Counted from the first letter of the stretch, positions 1 through 5,788 are shown. The stretch: 5,866 bases of DNA from Pyrinomonadaceae bacterium (GCA_025929655.1 JAICPV010000168.1:1-5866); one strand, 5' to 3'. Numbers and translations are program-made. The notes: generated by a model from the sequence alone, not told the origin.

Positions 1-686
1 GAAAGGTTCCTGCCGACAAATTCCGCATTGAGGTAATTCGCGGTGCGCTCTAGTTCCTCTTTCGTAAAGCTGATGTTCAGCCGAATTATCCGGTTGTGGA
101 CGATATTCGGGGCCGAAACCAGTACGACGAGGATCCGATTGTCGCTCAAGTTGACGAATTCGATGTGCTGCAGGCGGTCGCTTGCAAGGCTGGGCGAGAC
201 CACGATGCCTACGTTATTTGAAAGAGCGGAAAGGAGTTCCGACGTGCGTTCCATCAGTCGGTCCGGAGCTTCGACCAGGTCGCTCGAACTCAGGCCGAAT
301 TCATCACCGATGCGGTGAAGGTCGTCGTTCGAGATGCTCAAGACACCCAACAGATTGTCAACGTAATACCGGTATCCTTTGTCGGTCGGGATGCGACCCG
401 CGGAGGTGTGCGGCTGCTCGAGCAGACCAAGTTCCTCGAGTTCACCCATCACGCTTCGGATCGTAGCGGAGCTAAGGCCCGAAGCATTCGCAAATCTGTC
501 TGCGATGGATTTCGACGCGACAGGTTCGCCGGTGACAAAATGTTCGTTTATTACGGCCGTGAGGATGGTTTGCCCGCGGGAATCGGGATTTCGTGGGTTT
601 TTCTCGATCCTTATATTCGCTTCGCTAACCGGCATTTTGGCGTTGGCGAGATTGGAAATTACCGCCGGGAAACGGTATGCTTCCAT
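1..686 (-). CDS. hrcA: Heat-inducible transcription repressor HrcA (3' end missing, runs off the left edge)
   Basis: HrcA represses class I heat-shock genes (groESL, dnaK operons) by binding CIRCE operators, and is kept active by GroEL. The reading frame stays open from 686 to the left edge, giving 228 residues against about 340 for the family. A winged-helix DNA-binding domain spans roughly residues 38-110, with the hallmark stretches GLSSATIRSVMGELEELGLL (70-89), QPHTSAGRIPTDKGYRYYVD (91-110) and TGEPVASKSIA (52-62). The rest is the start of the GAF-like HrcA domain. About 35 residues precede the usual family start, so the start is uncertain: ATG at 686 is chosen, ATG at 701 is in frame upstream and ATG at 635 in frame downstream, and none has a clear Shine-Dalgarno. 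It is divergent from the SprT-like gene. The dnaK-grpE genes often follow hrcA, but that would be outside the window. Family assignment is very secure; the start is not. Confidence 0.95.
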   Translation of the reverse strand, partial: MEAYRFPAVISNLANAKMPVSEANIRIEKNPRNPDSRGQTILTAVINEHFVTGEPVASKSIADRFANASGLSSATIRSVMGELEELGLLEQPHTSAGRIPTDKGYRYYVDNLLGVLSISNDDLHRIGDEFGLSSSDLVEAPDRLMERTSELLSALSNNVGIVVSPSLASDRLQHIEFVNLSDNRILVVLVSAPNIVHNRIIRLNISFTKEELERTANYLNAEFVGRNL

Positions 687-691
687 TAAAA

Positions 692-721
692 GAAATAGCA
701 TCTAAATCGTAAATCTGTCAA
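692..721 (-). promoter_or_regulatory. Candidate sigma-70-type promoter for hrcA
   Basis: On the minus strand a perfect TTGACA (716-721) is followed after 18 bases by TATTTC (692-697), preceded by TG in the extended -10 position. The -35 is perfect but the -10 matches TATAAT at only three of six positions. Transcription would begin close to 685, at or beside the ATG at 686, which would leave little or no leader. This is inference from the sequence only. Confidence 0.3.
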
Positions 722-727
722 GATTTA
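710..727. repeat. TAAATCT-GTCA-AGATTTA inverted repeat, possible operator between hrcA and the SprT-like gene
   Basis: Perfect 7-base arms (710-716 and 721-727) flank a 4-base centre and overlap the candidate hrcA -35 box (716-721). A further TAAATC occurs in tandem at 703-708 and a related TTAATC at 725-730, so the gap holds a cluster of similar half-sites in both orientations. It is not the CIRCE sequence (TTAGCACTC-N9-GAGTGCTAA). The position suits a repressor site acting on one or both divergent genes, but which protein would bind is unknown, and AT-rich short palindromes arise by chance. Confidence 0.4.
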
Positions 728-738
728 ATCGTTTAACC

Positions 739-1482
739 GTGAAAAACACACAGGAAAGCCCACAACTCAGTTCGATTCGCCGGTTTTATCAACAGGCGTT
801 CCGGCATTACGATAAAACGGGGCGGATTCCACCCGTTTCGGTGGAATTATACCCTTACGCGGGCATAAATCACACGATCAGGATTCGCGGCGGCCGCGCA
901 TTTGTACGCATTTCGGACGTTTGTGTGGATATGGAGCTCGAGGGCCAGAAAGCCTTGGCTTTTATTCTGGTCGCAAAACTCTACAGAAAACGGGCCGCCA
1001 GCGTTCATCAAGAAACATATAACGCCGCTTTGCGGACCTCGGACATTCAACGCCGTGCCGCGAGGACAAAAAAAACTCGCGGGCGGCAGACGCCGCTCTT
1101 CACAGAAGGCGATATTTACGACCTGGACGAGCTTTTCGACGACGTAAATGCCAAATATTTCAACAATAAGATCGAACGGCCCCTGCTAACCTGGTCTTCG
1201 CGTAAAACATATCGCGTGTTAGGCCATCACGACGCGACGCAAAATAAGATAGTGATCAGCCGATCGCTCGATACGCCGGAAACGCCACGCTATATCGTGG
1301 AATACGTGATGTTTCACGAAATGCTCCATGTCAAACATCCAACATTGACCATTAACGGCCGGCGTTACAACCACACGCCCGCTTTCAGGGCCGACGAACA
1401 ACGATTTCCCAAATATCACGCCGCCGAACGCTGGATCGAAGCCAACGTCCGCCGCCTGAAACGGGCCGCGAAAAGAAAGTAA
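739..1482 (+). CDS. SprT-like zinc metalloprotein
   Basis: The 247-residue protein has a C-terminal SprT-like metalloprotease domain (about 125-235). It carries the zinc-binding, catalytic HEMLH at 193-197 inside FHEMLHVKH, and a likely third ligand His212 in YNHTPAF, as in the SprT pattern HExxH...HxxxF. Upstream GHHDATQNKIVISRSL (162-177) is typical of the strand region of the fold. The N-terminal ~120 residues lack HExxH and end in a basic stretch (105-116) that may touch nucleic acid. No signal peptide is visible, so it is probably cytoplasmic. The start is GTG at 739 without a clear ribosome site. The gene is divergent from hrcA and convergent with the lipoprotein gene, 29 bases away. 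SprT-like proteases cleave DNA-protein crosslinks in eukaryotes (Spartan), but bacterial members are poorly characterised, so the substrate is not claimed. Confidence 0.8.
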   Translation: MKNTQESPQLSSIRRFYQQAFRHYDKTGRIPPVSVELYPYAGINHTIRIRGGRAFVRISDVCVDMELEGQKALAFILVAKLYRKRAASVHQETYNAALRTSDIQRRAARTKKTRGRQTPLFTEGDIYDLDELFDDVNAKYFNNKIERPLLTWSSRKTYRVLGHHDATQNKIVISRSLDTPETPRYIVEYVMFHEMLHVKHPTLTINGRRYNHTPAFRADEQRFPKYHAAERWIEANVRRLKRAAKRK

Positions 1483-1511
1483 CCTGTCAGTACTACCTGG
1501 GGTGGCGGTGT

Positions 1512-3206
1512 TTACCCCTCATTTCCAAACTGCGTGATTATCCAGCCGATCAGACCGAAATCGGATCGCACTTTTCGAGACATCCCGACCGCGTTGAAAT
1601 TCGTTTCTGCAAAATATGGCGCTTGACGCGTCGGATCTTCGTCTTTTCGTTCCGATATCACAGAAGCTAGCTTTGCTGCCGCGTCGGGTTCGCGTGCGAA
1701 GGTGGCCATTTGGATACCTTCTTTTGGGAATTCACTGTAGAACAGCGCCGCAGCGGCATTTTCGTTCGAAGCACCGGCTTCCATGCATTTTCGCACTACG
1801 CTGAGCTCGCCCATGATCGAGATGCCGTTGACCAATACGAACCCAAATTCGTCATCGTCCGATTTCCAAAGTTCGGCGTGGCCGAACTTCTCGGCAGGCT
1901 TGTTGAGATTAATCTCTTTTACAATCGAACGTTTCACCACTTCGACATCTCGCACCTTTGCGATCACGACAGCGCTTTGAGGATCTGTGTCTTCGGTAAC
2001 GGTTTGCAGCGTAGTTCCGACCGCAGAGAGAAAAAGCTCTGGATCTTCGATCCCGTATGGTTCAAACAGACTAGAGGAAAACGCAACGATCAGCTTGCCA
2101 TTGATCGCGGTGGTCTGCGTGCTTGCTGTTAAGACCATGCTTCGCCAAGCCGTCTGCGGCTCCTTTAGGTCGTAACGCGTTGTGGAACCGATAACCAAAG
2201 GTATGAAACGCAATATTTCCCGATCGGCGCGCTCGGCAGGACGCATCGTTTCAGAAAACACCCTTGCAACGTCGGGGTTTAAAGTAATCGAGTAACTGTC
2301 TTCGAGATCACTGGCTGTCTGCGATGCCGCCCACGAAATCTCTTTTACCGAGTTGCGAAGGATGTCCGGCAAAACGGTCGCAATGAAGGTTTTAACTTCC
2401 GTTTCTTCGCCCGCTTCCATCCCCGCGTATATGCCAATCAAACTTGCGATCTGCCCGACGCCGTCAGGTGAGACATAGCCAAAAGCCAGACGATCGCCGT
2501 CGGTGATCTTTGGGTTCTTTGCGATGCTTTCTGCTTCGCCGCGTTTTACGGCGAGGCATTTGTCGATGGACGAGTCGTCGTTGGCGAAGAATATGACGCT
2601 TCCCTGCACCAGGGCGTATGCCTTGCGGCCGTCGGTCGTCTTCCATTCGTAAAAGCGGCCGTCGTTTTTGGTGTACGACTCGAGCACGACCTCGCCGCCA
2701 TAAACATGATTGACGAACTCGCCGAGCTGATTTTCGGTAAAGCTGTTTGCCTGGACATTCCACGCGTTAGTCTCGATCGCAGCGACGAAATGGGGGATGA
2801 ATTTCAAGTTTGAGCTCTCGTCCGTGACTGGCTCTTCTTTCGTTTCGAAACCAGTGACAGCGACCGCAAGCTTCACGCCATTTAGAGCCGAAAAGTCGGG
2901 AACCGATTTGGCTGCTTCACGAAACGCCGGACGGTCCGTGATCGTTTTCATCACCGCGCCGAGGTCGTTCGATTCAAGGTAAACCAGGCTGTCCCCGGGC
3001 ATCATCGCACGCAGATCTGCGGGTTTGGAGCCGCAGGAAAGATTTAACGCCGAAACGCAGAGACACAGAGCAAAAAGAATCTTTTGCCACGAATTACACA
3101 AATTATACGAATACAATTGAGCAAAATTTTTGTTATTCGTGTAATTCGTGGCTAAAGCATTTCTCTGAGCGTCTGTGTCTCTGTGGTAAATCTTCTGTGT
3201 TAACAT
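1512..3206 (-). CDS. Secreted, probable lipoprotein of unknown function (DUF3352-like)
   Basis: This encodes up to 564 residues. A hydrophobic stretch KILFALCLCVSALNLSCG (43-59) looks like a signal peptide ending at Cys58. The lipobox is imperfect (Asn at -3, Leu at -2, Ser at -1), so lipidation is likely but not certain. The following LRAMMPGDSLVYLESNDL (65-82) resembles the start of DUF3352-type exported proteins, which have no defined activity; this match is from memory. I see no catalytic motif and no other membrane segment in the remaining ~480 residues, which look like a soluble alpha/beta protein. The start is doubtful: ATG at 3206 puts 42 mostly polar, repeat-derived residues before the hydrophobic core, while in-frame TTG codons at residues 31 and 36 (3116 and 3101) would give a normal-length signal. 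None has a Shine-Dalgarno. The gene is divergent from the SDR gene with only 9 bases between start codons. Confidence 0.75.
   Translation of the reverse strand: MLTQKIYHRDTDAQRNALATNYTNNKNFAQLYSYNLCNSWQKILFALCLCVSALNLSCGSKPADLRAMMPGDSLVYLESNDLGAVMKTITDRPAFREAAKSVPDFSALNGVKLAVAVTGFETKEEPVTDESSNLKFIPHFVAAIETNAWNVQANSFTENQLGEFVNHVYGGEVVLESYTKNDGRFYEWKTTDGRKAYALVQGSVIFFANDDSSIDKCLAVKRGEAESIAKNPKITDGDRLAFGYVSPDGVGQIASLIGIYAGMEAGEETEVKTFIATVLPDILRNSVKEISWAASQTASDLEDSYSITLNPDVARVFSETMRPAERADREILRFIPLVIGSTTRYDLKEPQTAWRSMVLTASTQTTAINGKLIVAFSSSLFEPYGIEDPELFLSAVGTTLQTVTEDTDPQSAVVIAKVRDVEVVKRSIVKEINLNKPAEKFGHAELWKSDDDEFGFVLVNGISIMGELSVVRKCMEAGASNENAAAALFYSEFPKEGIQMATFAREPDAAAKLASVISERKDEDPTRQAPYFAETNFNAVGMSRKVRSDFGLIGWIITQFGNEG
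3086..3152. repeat. Inner perfect 14-bp inverted repeat with 39-base loop
   Basis: GCCACGAATTACAC at 3086-3099 is the exact reverse complement of GTGTAATTCGTGGC at 3139-3152. The loop is AT-rich and contains CGAATA/TATTCG echoes of the arm, suggesting an older, degraded extension. The arms differ in composition from the outer CAGAGACACAGA arms, so two repeat types appear nested. A transcript crossing it in either direction could form a long hairpin. Confidence 0.8.
3117..3145 (+). promoter_or_regulatory. Candidate promoter for the SDR gene inside the repeat
   Basis: TTGAGC (3117-3122) and TGTAAT (3140-3145) are separated by 17 bases, matching the -35 and -10 consensus at four and five of six positions. 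Transcription would start near 3152, leaving a leader of about 64 bases before the ATG at 3216. The -10 lies in the right arm of the inner inverted repeat. The loop is AT-rich, so chance matches are likely. Confidence 0.35.
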
Positions 3207-3215
3207 CTTGCGAAT

Positions 3216-4001
3216 ATGGCGGGGAAAGTGTTTGCTGATGACATTCTACAGGGCAAAGTCGCGTTCGTCACAGGCGGCGGTACGGGAATCACCGGCGGCG
3301 TCGCGCGGGCGTTCGCGGCGCATGGCGCAAAGCTCGCGATCGTCAGTCGGAAAGAGGAAAACCTGATCCCGCAAAAGCAATACATTGAGGAAAATGGCGG
3401 CGAGTGCCTGGCGATCGCGGCAGACGTTCGATTTTACGATGGCATCGAAAACGCCATCAAACAGGCCGCCGACAAGTTCGGGAAGATCGACATCGTTGTG
3501 AACGGCGCGGCCGGGAACTTTCTTTGTGCGGCAGATCAGCTTTCAGCAAACGGTTTCGGGACCGTCGTCGATATCGACACGAAGGGTACTTTTAATGTCT
3601 GCCGAGCGGCGTTTGAAACCCTTAAAGAATCGAAAGGCCAGATCCTGAACATTTCCGCGACTCTCCACTACCTTGCGACGCCGATGCAGATACACGTCTC
3701 GGCCGCGAAGGCCGGTGTCGATGCGATCACGCGAAATCTCTCGGTCGAATGGGGTCTTCACGGCATTCGCGTAAACGGCATTGCTCCCGGGCCGATAGAA
3801 GATACCGAAGGCATGAAACGGCTGCTTATGCCCGAGTTGAAAGAAAAGACCATGCGAAAGATCCCCGCCGGCAGATTTGGCCGAATCGAAGACGTCGAAA
3901 ACGCTGCGTTGTTTTTGGTTTCCGACGCTGCAAGCTACATAAACGGCGTGACGCTCGTGGTCGATGGCGGTTCGTGGCTTCTGGGTACGAGTTTGACGTA
4001 G
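3216..4001 (+). CDS. SDR-family oxidoreductase, 2,4-dienoyl-CoA reductase-like
   Basis: This 261-residue short-chain dehydrogenase probably uses NADPH to reduce 2,4-dienoyl-CoA during beta-oxidation of unsaturated fatty acids. Visible features are the Rossmann nucleotide motif TGGGTGITGG (19-28), the acidic AADV (68-71), NGAAGNFLCAAD (96-107), VDIDTKGTFNVCRA (118-131), Ser147 in ISAT, Lys165 in SAAKAG, and IAPGPIEDTEG (189-199) with VVDGGSWL (248-255) at the end. Wording such as AAGNFLC, DIDTKGTFNV and APGPI...TEG closely recalls mammalian peroxisomal DECR2. The canonical SDR Tyr four residues before Lys165 is replaced by Val161, as expected for that subfamily, which does not use the YxxxK tyrosine. 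No Shine-Dalgarno precedes the ATG at 3216. A repeat separates it from trpG, so co-transcription with trpG is uncertain. The SDR fold is certain; the exact substrate is inferred. Confidence 0.85.
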   Translation: MAGKVFADDILQGKVAFVTGGGTGITGGVARAFAAHGAKLAIVSRKEENLIPQKQYIEENGGECLAIAADVRFYDGIENAIKQAADKFGKIDIVVNGAAGNFLCAADQLSANGFGTVVDIDTKGTFNVCRAAFETLKESKGQILNISATLHYLATPMQIHVSAAKAGVDAITRNLSVEWGLHGIRVNGIAPGPIEDTEGMKRLLMPELKEKTMRKIPAGRFGRIEDVENAALFLVSDAASYINGVTLVVDGGSWLLGTSLT

Positions 4002-4004
4002 ACA

Positions 4005-4073
4005 TCTTTGCGCCTTTGCGGCTTTGCGTGAAACAGGCTTTTATTCCACGCAAAGACGCTAAGAGCGCAAAGA
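4005..4073. repeat. Palindromic repeat (CACGCAAAGACGC type) between the SDR gene and trpG
   Basis: The left arm 4005-4030 and right arm 4047-4073 are near-perfect inverted copies: TCTTTGCGC at the outer end and CTTTGCGTG at the inner end match exactly, with differences in the middle. The loop is 16 bases. The element starts three bases after the SDR stop codon and ends 11 bases before the trpG ATG, so it makes up nearly the whole intergenic gap. Its transcript would form a long stem, and a role as terminator or attenuator is possible but there is no following T-run. CACGCAAAGACGC (4047-4059) recurs exactly inside lpxK at 5341-5353. Confidence 0.8.
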
Positions 4074-4084
4074 AAGCAAAGAAG

Positions 4085-4654
4085 ATGCTTCTCGTAATCG
4101 ACAACTACGATTCCTTCACGTACAACCTCGTCCAATATCTCGGCGAGCTTGGTGCGGAGATGAAAGTGTTTCGAAATGATGAATTGACGCTGGACGAAAT
4201 TGAAAACGATTTGAATCCGGAAAGGATCGTGATCTCACCCGGACCCGGAACGCCGGATGTTGCGGGAATCTCGCTCGGCGTTATCGAACGATTTGCAAAT
4301 CGGCTGCCGATCCTCGGAGTTTGTCTGGGACATCAGGCGATCGGGCAGTTTTTCGGCGGCAAGGTCGTCCGCGGGCCGGAGCCCGTTCACGGGAAACCGG
4401 TGTCGATCAAACACGACGGCAAAACGTTGTTCGAAGGGATTCCGCAGAATTTTGCGGCCGGGCGTTACCACTCGCTGGTTGTTGAACGGTCGTCGATCCC
4501 CGATTGCCTTGAGATCTCCGCAGAATCGCCCGACGGACTTGTGATGGCGATGCGGCATAAAGAATTACCTGCCGAAGGCGTTCAGTTTCATCCGGAATCG
4601 ATATTGACGGAACACGGAAAGGACCTTCTTAAAAATTTCCTCGCTCTGAAATGA
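4085..4654 (+). CDS. trpG: Glutamine amidotransferase subunit of anthranilate / aminodeoxychorismate synthase (TrpG/PabA)
   Basis: The 189-residue class I glutamine amidotransferase supplies ammonia from glutamine to TrpE (tryptophan pathway) and/or PabB (folate pathway). The catalytic triad is visible: Cys80 in GVCLGHQAIG, then His169 and Glu171 in VQFHPESI. The family signature IDNYDSFTYNLVQYLGELG (5-23) and the oxyanion-region SPGPGTP (51-57) are intact, and the length is normal. The ATG at 4085 matches the family start exactly. The open frame continues upstream to 3749, but that part only reads through the SDR gene and the repeat. The ribosome site is weak (purine-rich repeat-derived AAAGAAG). 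No synthase large subunit lies nearby, so whether it serves TrpE, PabB or both cannot be told. Its stop overlaps the lpxK start in ATGA. Confidence 0.93.
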   Translation: MLLVIDNYDSFTYNLVQYLGELGAEMKVFRNDELTLDEIENDLNPERIVISPGPGTPDVAGISLGVIERFANRLPILGVCLGHQAIGQFFGGKVVRGPEPVHGKPVSIKHDGKTLFEGIPQNFAAGRYHSLVVERSSIPDCLEISAESPDGLVMAMRHKELPAEGVQFHPESILTEHGKDLLKNFLALK

Positions 4655-5676
4655 TAATCCTCGCGCCAATCGGCTGGCTGTATGGGCGCGTGATGCAGGT
4701 CCGAAACGCACTGTACGACCGCGGCATTTTCCGATCATTTGATCTCGGCGCTAAAACCATATCAGTTGGAAACATTACGACCGGGGGGACTGGAAAGACC
4801 CCGCTTGTCGCTTATGTCGCGAAATTGTTAGCGGAGAACGGCGAGAAAGTCTGCATATTGACTCGGGGATACGGCCGGAAGGACGAGAACGAGCGTGTGC
4901 TTGTCTCAGACGGCGCGAAGGTTTTGGTTGACGCCCAGACAGGCGGCGACGAGCCTGTTGAGCTGGCAATAAAACTAATAGGAAAAGCCATCGTCGTTGC
5001 TGACGCCGACCGCGCTTCCGCAGCCAGCTGGGCGCGTTCAACATTTGAGATCACCGCGTTCGTCCTCGACGATGCGTTTCAGCATCGTCGCGCAAAGCGG
5101 GATCTCGACATCGTCTGTATCGATGCGGCTGATGCATTCGGCGATGGTCGAGTTCTACCGGCCGGAAGGCTGAGAGAATCGATCAATGCACTAGGTCGTG
5201 CAGACGCTGTCGTTATTACACGATCAGGCCACGCTGAAAATGTCGAATCACTTGAAGATCATCTGCGAAAAATTAACAGCAAATGCCGAATTTTCAGGAG
5301 TTCAACTTCGATCACGAAGTTCGTTTCGATAGACGAATTTCACGCAAAGACGCAAAGCACGCAGAGCGAACCGCCGAAGAATGCATTTGCTTTTTCCGGA
5401 TTGGCGAATAATGAAAACTTTCTGAGAAGCCTCGATATTTCGGCAATTCCATTGAATGGGAAAATCCAATTCGGTGACCACCATGATTACTCGCAACGGG
5501 ATCTAGAGGAGATCGAAACTCTTGCCCGATCCAGAAACGCAAGATGCTTGATCACGACCGCAAAAGACGCGGTCAAACTTGGAAGCCTGAAATTCTCAAT
5601 GCCCTGTTATGTTGCGGTAATCGAAACCGTTATTGAAGATCCGGAGGGTTTTCGCGAACTTGTGCTTTCGGTTTAG
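4651..5676 (+). CDS. lpxK: Tetraacyldisaccharide 4'-kinase LpxK
   Basis: LpxK phosphorylates the 4' position of the tetraacyldisaccharide 1-phosphate to form lipid IVA, at the cytoplasmic face of the inner membrane. The 341 residues are of normal length. Motifs: SVGNITTGGTGKTP (38-51, P-loop), LTRGYGRK (70-77), TGGDEP (97-102), VADADRASA (116-124), the Walker-B-like DDAFQHRR (140-147, usually DDGFQH), PAGRLRES (170-177) and the late FGDHHDYS (274-281). A hydrophobic N-terminus (2-12) fits membrane association. The start ATG overlaps the trpG stop (ATGA), implying translational coupling. Residues 231-243 (HAKTQSTQSEPPK) come from an inserted repeat fragment in a loop region just before AFAFSGLANNENF (245-257); all catalytic motifs are intact, so the enzyme is probably functional. 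The last 47 bases overlap a convergent small gene. Confidence 0.95.
   Translation: MIILAPIGWLYGRVMQVRNALYDRGIFRSFDLGAKTISVGNITTGGTGKTPLVAYVAKLLAENGEKVCILTRGYGRKDENERVLVSDGAKVLVDAQTGGDEPVELAIKLIGKAIVVADADRASAASWARSTFEITAFVLDDAFQHRRAKRDLDIVCIDAADAFGDGRVLPAGRLRESINALGRADAVVITRSGHAENVESLEDHLRKINSKCRIFRSSTSITKFVSIDEFHAKTQSTQSEPPKNAFAFSGLANNENFLRSLDISAIPLNGKIQFGDHHDYSQRDLEEIETLARSRNARCLITTAKDAVKLGSLKFSMPCYVAVIETVIEDPEGFRELVLSV
5340..5369. repeat. Repeat-family fragment embedded in frame within lpxK
   Basis: CACGCAAAGACGC at 5341-5353 is identical to 4047-4059 in the repeat upstream of trpG and is followed by a further AAAGCACGCAGAGCG of the same wording. Read in the lpxK frame it gives HAKTQSTQS. 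No obvious second arm is seen nearby, so this appears to be a partial or decayed copy. Confidence 0.7.
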
Positions 5677-5788
5677 TAGGTGCCTTTTTATCGCCCCAAT
5701 AGAATGCTTTCACTACCAGCACATAGACCAGCACGCTGATTCCCAAAAGTATCAAAAAGAACAAACCCAGCCAGCCGTAAAATGACAT
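5630..5788 (-). CDS. Small single-pass membrane protein, 52 residues
   Basis: This short frame encodes a protein with one clear hydrophobic helix (about residues 5-27, from GWLGLFFLILLGISVL onward), then an aromatic FYWG and a basic, proline-rich tail (KKAPTKPKAQVRENPP). The tail should face the cytoplasm by the positive-inside rule. A perfect AGGAGG lies 8 bases before the ATG, the best ribosome site in the window, and the ATG directly follows the TGA of the upstream frame (TGAATG), so the two are probably translated as a coupled pair. The 3' end overlaps lpxK by 47 bases on the opposite strand. I do not recognise the family. Small helper subunits of membrane transporters or respiratory complexes look like this, but nothing here proves it. 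Confidence 0.7.
   Translation of the reverse strand: MSFYGWLGLFFLILLGISVLVYVLVVKAFYWGDKKAPTKPKAQVRENPPDLQ

Larger units (their letters stand above)
3039..3194. repeat. Composite palindromic repeat (nested inverted repeats) between the lipoprotein and SDR genes
   Basis: Outer arms: CAGAGACACAGA at 3058-3069 pairs perfectly with TCTGTGTCTCTG at 3172-3183. Further out, AAGATTTA (3039-3046) pairs with TAAATCTT (3187-3194). An inner palindrome is listed separately. The CACAGAGACACAG wording belongs to a dispersed repeat style I associate with several bacterial phyla, often near or inside gene ends. No transposase is present, so it is either non-autonomous or mobilised in trans. It covers the first ~57 codons of the lipoprotein frame and all plausible promoter space for the SDR gene. 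Confidence 0.75.

Noticed and set aside
315..689. Plus-strand frames over the hrcA region
   Set aside because: They lie opposite an unmistakable HrcA coding sequence and have low-complexity, arginine/serine-rich translations.
1499..1518. GGGGT-N10-ACCCC hairpin at the junction of the two convergent genes as a terminator
   Set aside because: Only five pairs with a 10-base loop, and no T-run in either direction.
1710..2132. 140-residue plus-strand frame opposite the lipoprotein gene
   Set aside because: Antisense shadow of a convincing 564-residue gene; no ribosome site and no recognisable motif.
3102..3107. Perfect minus-strand TATAAT as promoter of the lipoprotein gene
   Set aside because: No acceptable -35 at 16-18 bases, and transcription would begin downstream of the plausible start codons.
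3749..4084. Upstream in-frame extension of trpG (to a 301-residue protein)
   Set aside because: It reads through the SDR gene in another frame and through the repeat; family homology begins exactly at the ATG at 4085.
4005..5369. Repeats as a CRISPR array
   Set aside because: Copies are few, unevenly spaced, differ in form and arrangement and have no spacer structure or cas genes.
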